Source: Gemmatimonadales bacterium (GTDB lineage Bacteria; Gemmatimonadota; Gemmatimonadetes; Gemmatimonadales; GWC2-71-9). Taken from it: DNA of 64,000 nucleotides. The notes under the pieces were generated by a model. The model searched no databases and had not been told where the DNA came from. It saw only the letters and a list, made by a program, of their open reading frames with translations. Below are positions 57,169 to 64,000 of the stretch, in pieces. Location of the stretch: positions 30,640 to 94,639 of the forward strand of contig DASUJH010000019.1 in NCBI GenBank assembly GCA_036279355.1, read 5' to 3'. The position numbers and the translations under genes were made by a program. Each line of letters starts with the position of its first letter. Position 1 is the stretch's first letter.

Positions 57169-58149
57169 TCAGGCCTCGAGCACCTCGCGCACCTTGAAGG
57201 CGAGGTCGGTCGGCCGGAACGGCTTCGCGATCGCCCAGCTCCGGAACGGAAGCTGGTACGCCTCGACCGCCACACCCGCGTGCGCGTCGGCCATCGGAGT
57301 GAACAACACCCGGACGCCCGGCCGCCACGACATCACCGTCTCGGCCAGTTGCGGGCCGCCCATGCTCGGTAGCTGGAGCGCGGTGAGCAGCAGGTGCACG
57401 TCGTCGCTGTTGGCCGCGAGGTGGGCGATTGCCTCTTCGGCGGAGCGCGCCTCGTGCACGCGGTATCCCAGCTCGCGCAGCACGTGGATGGCGGGCTCGC
57501 GCGTGGCGTCGTCGGCATCCACAACCAACACCTTTTCGTTGCCCCGGGGCAGTTCGTCCTGATCGAGCTCGGTCGCGGTGGCGGTGCCACCCGACTCAGG
57601 CGCTTCCTTCGCTTCGGCGTGCGCAGCGCCGGCGTCGGTCGACGCGGCTTGGGAGGTCGCCGCCTGCCACGGTTCGCGCTTTCCCGATTCGCTCCATTCC
57701 GATTCGCTCCATTCGGACCCGCCGCGCGCCGGCTCGGCGCCCGCGCTGCGCGGGTGCTCGCGCTCGTGTTCGTGGCTCGTGTCGGCCGCGTGCTCGCGCA
57801 CCGGGGTTGATGCCGAGTCTTCCGGCGACGCCTCCGAGGGTTGGACGAGCCAATCCTCGTTGTATCCGCCGCCCGGCGTCACCACCCCCTCACGCACGGC
57901 TTTGTCGCGGAGCCGGGAGAGATCCATGGCCACGAGCTGGACCGTGTGGTACAACGCCTTGAGCGCCTCGCGCTGCGCCGGGCGCCCGCCCTGGGCGCTC
58001 GCCGCCTCGACGTGGCTCACGGCGTACTCCAGCAACTTGCTCCGGTTGAGCAGCTCGGTAAGCAGGGGACGAACGGAAGCATCGGCCCCGGACTGGCTCG
58101 GCGCGGAGGTCGCCGACGAGTCCGGGCCGCGGAATGGCGATACGTGCAT
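57169..58149 (-). CDS. Protein with C-terminal degenerate (pseudo-)receiver domain
   Basis: A 326-aa protein. An N-terminal helical region (LTELLNRSKLLEYAVSHVEAASAQ) is followed by a low-complexity linker with a 15-bp tandem DNA repeat (SEW/SES). The last 120 residues are a receiver fold: VLVVDADDATREPAIHVLRELGY, LLLTALQLPSMGG and SWAIAKPFRP. The phospho-acceptor Asp is Ala (LTAL in place of LTDx), while the acidic pair and Lys are kept. AAGGAAGG precedes the ATG. Confidence 0.8.
   Translation of the reverse strand: MHVSPFRGPDSSATSAPSQSGADASVRPLLTELLNRSKLLEYAVSHVEAASAQGGRPAQREALKALYHTVQLVAMDLSRLRDKAVREGVVTPGGGYNEDWLVQPSEASPEDSASTPVREHAADTSHEHEREHPRSAGAEPARGGSEWSESEWSESGKREPWQAATSQAASTDAGAAHAEAKEAPESGGTATATELDQDELPRGNEKVLVVDADDATREPAIHVLRELGYRVHEARSAEEAIAHLAANSDDVHLLLTALQLPSMGGPQLAETVMSWRPGVRVLFTPMADAHAGVAVEAYQLPFRSWAIAKPFRPTDLAFKVREVLEA
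57685..57714. repeat. 15-bp tandem repeat encoding a Ser-Glu-Trp-type linker
   Basis: CGATTCGCTCCATTC occurs at 57685-57699 and is repeated perfectly at 57700-57714. It lies in the linker of the pseudo-receiver protein and adds five residues per copy without a frameshift, a possible length-variable linker. Confidence 0.7.
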
Positions 58150-58196
58150 GCTGGCCTTCCTTACGGGTGAAAATCGGGACGGAAACGAATAGCGCG

Positions 58197-59489
58197 CTAC
58201 GATGGCAGGAGAGGCAGCCTTTCGTCAAGTCTCCGGGCGATTTCCTCTGCGGGGAGCGCCACGAGATCAAGAATGCCGCCCAGGCTCCGGTCCGGGGCCG
58301 ATGAGACGAACACGCGAAGGCGCCGCGCGCTCCGGTACAGCTCATCGGCCACGCGAGGCAGGCCGAGCTGGCCGGCGCGGCCTTCGCCGGTGAGGCGATC
58401 GACCGCGCCATCGCGCAACCGGAGTGGGAGATCCACGCCGAGCATCGCGGTGCGAGTCGGAAAATCGACGAGCAGCCCCCCGCGCGCGAGGCCCGCCTCG
58501 GCAGCGAGCGCGTCCTCCACCCGCCCGAGCAGGTCGGGGTCGTCCGACACCCAGGGCTCGGCGTCGGACGGCAGATCGCTCGCCGGGAGATCGAGCGCGC
58601 GCTTGTAGAGCCTTCGCGCGCGGACGCAGGCGGCCAGCTCGTTCCGGCGGCCGTTCACCAGCAATTCCATGAGCCCGTCGTCGGTCGCCTCCGCGATCGC
58701 GCCGACGCGCACGCCGCCCCGCGCCACCGCCTCGCGCACCGCGCGCTTGAACATGCAGGTAGCCGCGCGCACCGCGTGGTGCCAGTAGACGTTACGGTAC
58801 ATCTGGTACTTGGCGAAGAGCAGCGACTCGAGCGCGCTCACGCCCTTCTCGTGCACCCCGAGCTCGAGCCGTCCGCCGGCATCGACCAGCGTAAGCGAGG
58901 CCAGCAGCCGGTCCACGTCCACCGTGCCGTACGGAACGCCGCACATGAACGCGTCCCGGCTCAGGTAGTCGATCTTGTCGAGATCGAGCGATCCGGAGAT
59001 GAGCCCCTGGAGCGCGCTCGGGCTGTCCTGCGTGATGAGAGCCCCGACCCTGGCGGCGAATCCTTCGCCGCCCAACTCGCCGAGTCGGGCACCGAGCTCG
59101 CCCTGGTGGAGCTTGGCCACGCCCAGCGTTTCGTGGGAGGGAAACCCCGCCTCCTCGAGCGCGTGGGAGAAGGGATAGTGTCCGATGTCGTGCAGCAGCG
59201 CCGCGAGGCGGACGGCGTGACGTTCCTCCTCGGGCACTCCATCCAGCTCGCCGCGCTCCTCCAGATTGCCGAGCGCGCGGCGCGTCAGGTGATAGGCGCC
59301 GAGGGCGTGCTCGAACCGGGTGTGGGTGGCGCCGGGATAGACGAGAAAGGCGTGGCCGAGCTGGCGGATGTAGCGGAGACGCTGGACCGCGGCGGTGTCG
59401 AGGGCGAGCAGCGCGGGGCGGTCGAGCCTGATGTTATCCCAGAGCGGGTCGCGGATGACCTCGAATTCGGCGGTGCGCGGAGGCGTCAC
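58197..59489 (-). CDS. HD-domain phosphohydrolase (SAMHD1/dGTPase-like)
   Basis: A 430-aa metal-dependent phosphohydrolase. The N-terminus [22 protein letters not shown] precedes [18 protein letters not shown] and the HD motif [21 protein letters not shown], then [21 protein letters not shown] with the last His/Asp ligands. The domain layout fits dNTP triphosphohydrolases. The GTG start overlaps the pckA stop (GTGA), so the two are coupled. Confidence 0.88.
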   Translation of the reverse strand: MTPPRTAEFEVIRDPLWDNIRLDRPALLALDTAAVQRLRYIRQLGHAFLVYPGATHTRFEHALGAYHLTRRALGNLEERGELDGVPEEERHAVRLAALLHDIGHYPFSHALEEAGFPSHETLGVAKLHQGELGARLGELGGEGFAARVGALITQDSPSALQGLISGSLDLDKIDYLSRDAFMCGVPYGTVDVDRLLASLTLVDAGGRLELGVHEKGVSALESLLFAKYQMYRNVYWHHAVRAATCMFKRAVREAVARGGVRVGAIAEATDDGLMELLVNGRRNELAACVRARRLYKRALDLPASDLPSDAEPWVSDDPDLLGRVEDALAAEAGLARGGLLVDFPTRTAMLGVDLPLRLRDGAVDRLTGEGRAGQLGLPRVADELYRSARRLRVFVSSAPDRSLGGILDLVALPAEEIARRLDERLPLLPS

Positions 59490-61087
59490 ACGCGCGGTCC
59501 CGCTCCTGCGACGGCGGCGGAGACGTGCGCGCGGTACTGCGTGAAGTTCTCCTCGAACATGCGGGCGAGCCTAGCCGCCTGCGCATCGTACGCGGCGCAG
59601 TCGCTCCAGGTGCGGCGCGGGTCGAGCAGGGTGGCCGGCACTTCGGGCACCGCCACGGGCACCTCCACGCCGAACACCGGATCCCGCACGTATCGCGCGC
59701 GGTCGAGCTGGCCCGAGAGCGCGGCGCGCACCATGGCCCGCGTGTACGCGAGCTTGACCCGCGCGCCGGTGCCGAACGCGCCGCCGGTCCAGCCGGTGTT
59801 CACCAGCCACACCCGGGCGCCGTGCCGCGCGATCTTCTCGCCCAGCATGCAGGCGTACACGCTCGGGTGCAGCGGCAGGAACGGCGCGCCGAAGCAGGCG
59901 CTGAACGTGGCGACCGGCTCGGTGACGCCCGCCTCGGTGCCGGCCACCTTGGCGGTGTAGCCCGAGAGGAAGTAGTACATCGCCTGATCGGGCGTGAGCC
60001 GCGCCACCGGCGGCATGACGCCGAAGGCGTCGGCGGAGAGCAGGACGATGTTGACCGGGTGTCCGCCCTGGCCGCCCGGCACGTGGTTGGAGATGTAATG
60101 CAGCGGATAACAGGCGCGGGTGTTCTCGGTGATGCGGGTGCCATCGTAGTCCACCGCGCGCGTCGCGGGGTCGAGCACCACGTTCTCGAGCACGGTGCCG
60201 AAGGTGCGCGTGGCGGCGTAAATCTCGGGCTCGGTGTCGGGCCGGAGCCCGATGACCTTGGCGTAACAGCCGCCCTCGAAGTTGAAGACGCCGTGATCGC
60301 TCCAGCCGTGCTCGTCATCGCCGATGAGACTCCGGCTCGGATCGGCCGAGAGCGTGGTCTTGCCGGTGCCGGAAAGGCCGAAGAAGATGGCCGTGTCGTG
60401 GTCGGGGCCGACGTTGGCGGAGCAGTGCATCGGGAGCACACCGCGCTCCGGCAGCAGGAAGTTGAGCACGCTGAAGATTGATTTCTTCATTTCGCCGGCG
60501 TAGCGGGTGCCGCCGATCAGCACGACGCGGGTCGCAAAGCTCACCGCGATGAACGTGGCGCTCCGGGTGCCGTGGCGCGCGGAATCGGCCTGGAACTCCG
60601 GCGCGTGGAGCACGGTGAACCCCGGATTGAAGTGCGCCAGGTCCGCGGGCACGGGCCGAACGAACATGTTGCGCACGAAAAGCGAGTGCCACGCGCTCGG
60701 CGAGATGAACCGGACCGACAGACGGTACGCCGGGTCGGCGCCGGCAAAGAGATCCTGCACGAACAACTCGCGCGTATCGAGATACGCCCGCACGTCATGG
60801 TGCAGCCGCTCGAAGGCGCCCGGCTCCATCCGGCCGTTCTTCGCCCACCAGATGCGGTCCGCGGTGTCGGGCTCGGCGACGATGAACTTGTCCTTGGGCG
60901 ATCGGCCGGTGCGCGGGGTCGTGATGGCGGCAAAGGCGCCGTGATCGGTCACCACGCCCTCTTCCCGGCGCAGGGCGTACTCGATCAGACGGGGAGGTGT
61001 GAGATTGGGAAGGATGCGCTCGGGATCGAGGCCGTGCTCGGCAAGGGTGAGGCGCTCACGCTCGACGGTTACACGCGGACGGGTCAT
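59486..61087 (-). CDS. pckA: Phosphoenolpyruvate carboxykinase (ATP)
   Basis: A 533-aa cytoplasmic gluconeogenesis enzyme converting oxaloacetate and ATP to PEP. Signatures are [45 protein letters not shown], the P-loop [37 protein letters not shown] and GFTAK-type [16 protein letters not shown]. The ATG at 61087 is preferred over an in-frame TTG two codons earlier. It is in a minus-strand run with endonuclease IV upstream. Confidence 0.96.
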   Translation of the reverse strand: MTRPRVTVERERLTLAEHGLDPERILPNLTPPRLIEYALRREEGVVTDHGAFAAITTPRTGRSPKDKFIVAEPDTADRIWWAKNGRMEPGAFERLHHDVRAYLDTRELFVQDLFAGADPAYRLSVRFISPSAWHSLFVRNMFVRPVPADLAHFNPGFTVLHAPEFQADSARHGTRSATFIAVSFATRVVLIGGTRYAGEMKKSIFSVLNFLLPERGVLPMHCSANVGPDHDTAIFFGLSGTGKTTLSADPSRSLIGDDEHGWSDHGVFNFEGGCYAKVIGLRPDTEPEIYAATRTFGTVLENVVLDPATRAVDYDGTRITENTRACYPLHYISNHVPGGQGGHPVNIVLLSADAFGVMPPVARLTPDQAMYYFLSGYTAKVAGTEAGVTEPVATFSACFGAPFLPLHPSVYACMLGEKIARHGARVWLVNTGWTGGAFGTGARVKLAYTRAMVRAALSGQLDRARYVRDPVFGVEVPVAVPEVPATLLDPRRTWSDCAAYDAQAARLARMFEENFTQYRAHVSAAVAGAGPRV

Positions 61088-61144
61088 CTGCAAAAGCTCT
61101 CACTGCGCGCGGAGCGCGCGGCTCGGGAGTGGCCATGCGGCCGG

Positions 61145-62074
61145 TCAGGAAAGATTGATACGTCGGCGGCGGGAGGCAACCGAGCCGGCGTAACGCCGGA
61201 GGCGCCGAAGCATTTTCCGGTCCGTCGTGACGCCGTCGTCGCCTTTGGGGGTTTCGAGGACCTTGATGACTGCCGCGAAGCGCGGATCGGTCATGATGCG
61301 CCGGAAGGGTTGGGGGCCCAGAGTCCCCTCGCCGATCAACTCGTGGCGGTCGCGGCGGGAGGCGAACGGAGTCCTGGAGTCGTTGAGGTGAAGGCAGCGC
61401 AGCAGCTCGAGGCCAATCACCCGGTCGAACCGGGCCCAGACCCCATCATAGTCCTTGACGATATCGTATCCCGCTGCATAGAGATGGCAGGTGTCGGCGC
61501 AGAACGCGACGCGGCGCCGGAGGCGGGCGGGAATCCGGTCGCGCAGCTCGGCCAGCTCCTCGAAAGTGCTGCCAAGGGCGGTGCCGGTGCCGGCGGTGGT
61601 CTCGAGCAGGACCATCACGTTACCCGCCACGCCTTTGAGGCAGCGGGCAATGGCGGCTGCGTTCCGGGCGAGGCCCGCCGAGCGCTCATCAATGTAGTTG
61701 CCCGGGTGCGACACCACGGCGGGGATGCCGAGGACCGTGCAGCGCTCCAGCTCGGCGGTGAAAGACGCGACCGAGCGCGCACTTAGAGTGGGGTCCGGCG
61801 ATGCCAGATTGATCAGGTACGAATCGTGCGAAACCACCCCGTTCAATCTCGCCCGCTCATACTCTCGGCGAAATGCGGCGCGGGTTTCGGGGCTGATCCG
61901 GGGCTCGCGCCACTGGTTTGGCGTTTTGGTGAAGACCTGGATCGCGGTGGCGCCGATCTCGACGCCGCGGGCTGGCGCCTTGTCCACGCCGCCTTGGGTC
62001 GATACATGAGCGCCGAGCCGTTCCGGCACGGCCGACCCGCGCGGAGCTGACTCCGGCAAGGTTGACTGATGCAT
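61145..62074 (-). CDS. nfo: Endonuclease IV (AP endonuclease)
   Basis: A 309-aa zinc enzyme that cleaves abasic DNA. Motifs are LGAHVSTQGGV (first His), QVFTKTPNQWREP, VVSHDSYLINLASPD, SHPGNYID, LLETTAGTGTALGSTFEEL, FCADTCHLYAAGYD, LHLNDS and RHELIGEGTLG, covering the metal ligands. It is divergent from the GGDEF gene, separated by only 17 bases if the GGDEF protein starts at GTG 62092. Confidence 0.95.
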   Translation of the reverse strand: MHQSTLPESAPRGSAVPERLGAHVSTQGGVDKAPARGVEIGATAIQVFTKTPNQWREPRISPETRAAFRREYERARLNGVVSHDSYLINLASPDPTLSARSVASFTAELERCTVLGIPAVVSHPGNYIDERSAGLARNAAAIARCLKGVAGNVMVLLETTAGTGTALGSTFEELAELRDRIPARLRRRVAFCADTCHLYAAGYDIVKDYDGVWARFDRVIGLELLRCLHLNDSRTPFASRRDRHELIGEGTLGPQPFRRIMTDPRFAAVIKVLETPKGDDGVTTDRKMLRRLRRYAGSVASRRRRINLS

Positions 62075-62091
62075 CTCGATCCCTCACGCCC

Positions 62092-63543
62092 GTGAGCGAG
62101 ACCGGCTCGGAGCACGGCCCCGAGCGGCCGCGCGTGTTGCTGCTGGGGGATCCATCGGCGCGCCCTTACGGTATGGAGCGCGCGCTGAGCCGCGCAGGAT
62201 TCCACGTCGCCGAGGCGGCGAGCCCCGGTGAACGTCCAGCCCCGCCTGCCCCCGGCGCGCCGGCGGCCCCACCCGACGTCGCCCTTATCTCCGCTCCCGA
62301 AGCCGACGCCGCACTCGCCACGCTGCTCCAGGCGCTGCACGCCGCGTGGGGCGGGCAGGTGCCGCTCGTCGTGCTCCTTGGCTCACCCGACCGCGAGGGG
62401 CCGACGCGCGCGCTCGCGATGGGCGCCGACGATGCACTCGCGAGCCCCGTGCACCCGCCCGAGCTCTGCGCGCGGGTCGATGCGCGGGCGCGGGGCCGCG
62501 GCGGCGCGCGCGGGCCCGCCAACGGACGGGTCCGCGAGGCTCTGCTCGATCTCATCGAGGAGGCCCGCGTGGCGCAGCGCACGCCCGACCTGCTGGAGAC
62601 GCTCACGGCGCGCCTCGCGCGGATGCTGCCGCGTTGGGAGTCGGCCGTCGTCGCGGCGAGCGAAGGTGACGTGACGGCGACGATCGTCGCGGGAAGCGGC
62701 GGCGCCACCTCGCGCGACGTGCGGCTCGAACTCGAGCGCTATCCCGAGATCGTCGAAGTGCTGCGCACCGCGCGGCCGGTGATCGTGGAGCAGATCCACG
62801 CCGATCCGTTGTTCGATGCGGCCCGCCGCCGCTGGGCCTATCAGCACACGGCGGTGCCGGTGCAGAGCGTGGCGGCGTTCCCCCTCGCCGCGGGCGAGCG
62901 GGTGCTCGGCGCGCTGCTGCTCCGGACCCGGCACGCGGGCACGAGACTCTCCGCCGCGGACGAGGCGTTCGTGGCCCAGCTCGCGCGCGCGGCGGCGCGG
63001 GTGCTGGAGGCAGAGCGCCGCGTGCCGCCTTCGGCGGGCACGGCAGAGTGCGGCGTCGATGCGCTCACCGGCGTGGCGGCGCCTGACGCGCTCGACCGGC
63101 GGGTGGAGGAGGAATCGGCGCGGGCCAAGCGCTACTCGCTCACGTTCAGCCTCGTGCTGCTCGATGTGGACGAGCAGGAGCAGCTCAATGAGCGGTTGGG
63201 CCGGAGCGCCGGCGACCGGCTGCTGGCCGAGATGGGGCGGATGCTGCAGCGCGAGGTGCGCGCCTCGGATTTCGTCGCGCGGTACGGGGGGGACGAGTTC
63301 GCGCTGGTGCTGGCCGAGACGGCGTCCGAGGGCGCGCGCGACCTGGTGCAGCGGATCAGGCAGCGGCTCGAGGCCGACGAGTTTGCCGGGCTGCCGCCGG
63401 GGGAGCGGCCGCGGGTCTCGGCCGGCATCGTCGCGTTTCCGCATCCGGCGGTGCAGGATACGGGCGATCTCATGCTGCTGCTGGAGGCGGCGCTCAGGCG
63501 CGGCAAGGCGCAGGGGGAGGAGCGGATCGGCGTCGCGGACTAG
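62092..63543 (+). CDS. Diguanylate cyclase (degenerate receiver, GAF-like, GGDEF)
   Basis: A 483-aa signalling enzyme. Residues 10-140 have a receiver-like pattern (RVLLLGDPSARPYGMERALSRAGFHVAE) without the usual phospho-Asp. A GAF-like middle (VRLELERYPEIVEVLRTARPVIVEQI, SVAAFPLAAGERVLGALLL) follows, then GGDEF with an intact active-site motif (VARYGGDEFALVLAE) and an RASD inhibitory-site match five residues before it. Should make c-di-GMP. GTG 62092 is chosen over a TTG at 62062 because the latter would overlap nfo. Confidence 0.87.
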   Translation: MSETGSEHGPERPRVLLLGDPSARPYGMERALSRAGFHVAEAASPGERPAPPAPGAPAAPPDVALISAPEADAALATLLQALHAAWGGQVPLVVLLGSPDREGPTRALAMGADDALASPVHPPELCARVDARARGRGGARGPANGRVREALLDLIEEARVAQRTPDLLETLTARLARMLPRWESAVVAASEGDVTATIVAGSGGATSRDVRLELERYPEIVEVLRTARPVIVEQIHADPLFDAARRRWAYQHTAVPVQSVAAFPLAAGERVLGALLLRTRHAGTRLSAADEAFVAQLARAAARVLEAERRVPPSAGTAECGVDALTGVAAPDALDRRVEEESARAKRYSLTFSLVLLDVDEQEQLNERLGRSAGDRLLAEMGRMLQREVRASDFVARYGGDEFALVLAETASEGARDLVQRIRQRLEADEFAGLPPGERPRVSAGIVAFPHPAVQDTGDLMLLLEAALRRGKAQGEERIGVAD

Positions 63544-63920
63544 TTGCATGGGCGATCTGTGCGTTGGCTCCGTGTGGATGTGAGCCGCGATCAGGGTCGG
63601 TGCCACTCCGCGGACTGCAGTTCGCTCAACTTGAGAGATCCCAAGCGGGGCTACCGCTCACTGACGCCCGCTGCGCGGCACCGACCCCGATCGCGGCTCA
63701 CCGGCGCTCCGAAAGCCGACCGCTTTTGACTGCCCACGCGCCGCCACCGCGCTCCTGGGAAGCTGGCTGGCGGCGGACAGAAACGCGGGGGCTGCCCCGG
63801 ACGGACGCGTCAGTGAGCGGTAGCAAGAGTTATGATCTCACCCGAAGAAGCGAACTGCAGCGGCCGGGAGGGGCGGTCCCCGCGTTTCTGTCCGCCCTGC
63901 ACGGAGCCACTCTCCCCCAG
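63544..63920. repeat. Nested inverted-repeat block in the intergenic region before an M23 gene
   Basis: No coding sequence is supported in these 377 bases. Four inverted-repeat pairs lie here: a 24-bp pair (63581-63604 with 63677-63700, one mismatch), a 12-bp pair (63615-63626 with 63849-63860), an 18-bp perfect pair (63650-63667 with 63807-63824) and a 19-bp perfect pair (63772-63790 with 63878-63896). Together they make two flanked modules whose interiors are inverted relatives of each other. This is too regular for background and looks like a repeat element or structured RNA. Confidence 0.75.
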
Positions 63921-64000
63921 TCAGCGCGCGCGTCGCTTGAGCCAGTCAAGCGGATCGAGCGCAATTTGATTTTCGCCGCGTATCTCGAAGTGCAGGTGCG
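63921..64000 (-). CDS. M23 family metallopeptidase, C-terminal end (cut by window edge)
   Basis: The last 26 codons read HLHFEIRGENQIALDPLDWLKRR. HLHFEIR is the conserved LytM/M23 zinc-binding HxH block followed by the usual ALDPLDWL tail. The rest is outside the window. A peptidoglycan-directed endopeptidase is likely. Confidence 0.85.
   Translation of the reverse strand, partial: HLHFEIRGENQIALDPLDWLKRRAR

Noticed and set aside
63544..63920. Possible retron or group II intron at the nested repeats
   Set aside because: No reverse transcriptase or other enzyme gene lies in or next to the block within the window, so the name is not supported.

Overview
The window is a GC-rich, densely packed chromosomal segment from a diderm bacterium. 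It has an outer-membrane porin, many lipoprotein or Sec signals, LysM/SLT murein hydrolases, and eukaryote-type Ser/Thr kinase, FHA and PP2C proteins. The PEGA-less kinase fused to an FlgO/TolB-like domain plus TPRs, and the overall gene mix, point to Gemmatimonadota. That assignment is inferred from gene content and base composition, not from a marker-gene comparison. There is no rRNA, CRISPR array, prophage or intact transposon. Two tRNA genes (Lys-TTT and Asn-GTT) are present.

Layout. 1-8859 (minus strand) is a complete phosphate-starvation locus: phoB-phoR, a phosphate-selective-type porin, a 41-residue membrane peptide, pstS, pstC, pstA, two tandem pstB genes and the start of phoU. Two Pho-box-like arrays, with the same heptamers in 11-bp register, precede the porin and pstC. 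9095-13714 holds purine salvage (add, purine nucleoside phosphorylase), a cation efflux pump, thiD and a SpoU/TrmH rRNA methylase. 13704-19532 holds a prepilin peptidase, a zinc-protease lipoprotein, a DUF445 protein and the Ser/Thr kinase. 19595-23534 is the conserved ffh-rpsP-rimM-trmD-rplS-rnhB cluster. 23553-31556 carries an M1 aminopeptidase, bioB-bioD with a coupled hydrolase, a BTAD/AAA regulator and a small lipoprotein. 31788-41033 has tRNA-Lys, a coiled-coil lipoprotein, a class IV aminotransferase, two lytic transglycosylases, moaC, holB and tRNA-Asn.

41049-51116 has an AlkA glycosylase, a PLP decarboxylase-family enzyme whose catalytic-loop Tyr is Phe, an acid-phosphatase/phospholipase C-type lipoprotein, an EamA transporter, uvrA, a YbhN-type flippase-like protein and an ABC exporter. 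51227-58149 holds an FHA protein with a PP2C phosphatase, small proteins, DinB, a GNAT remnant, endonuclease V, DUF411, a methyltransferase and a pseudo-receiver. 58197-63543 contains an HD hydrolase, pckA, endonuclease IV and a GGDEF protein. The last 460 bases hold an unusual block of nested inverted repeats and the C-terminus of an M23 peptidase.

Themes. Translational coupling (ATGA, GTGA, TGATG) is pervasive. Several promoters read TTG-N20-TANNNT, equivalent to a 17-bp sigma-70 spacer. Several genes have a -10 hexamer only 5-9 bases before the start codon, which suggests leaderless transcripts. The best candidates for something new are the nested inverted repeats near 63.6-63.9 kb, the predicted arylacetaldehyde-synthase-like decarboxylase, and the defined Pho regulon architecture.
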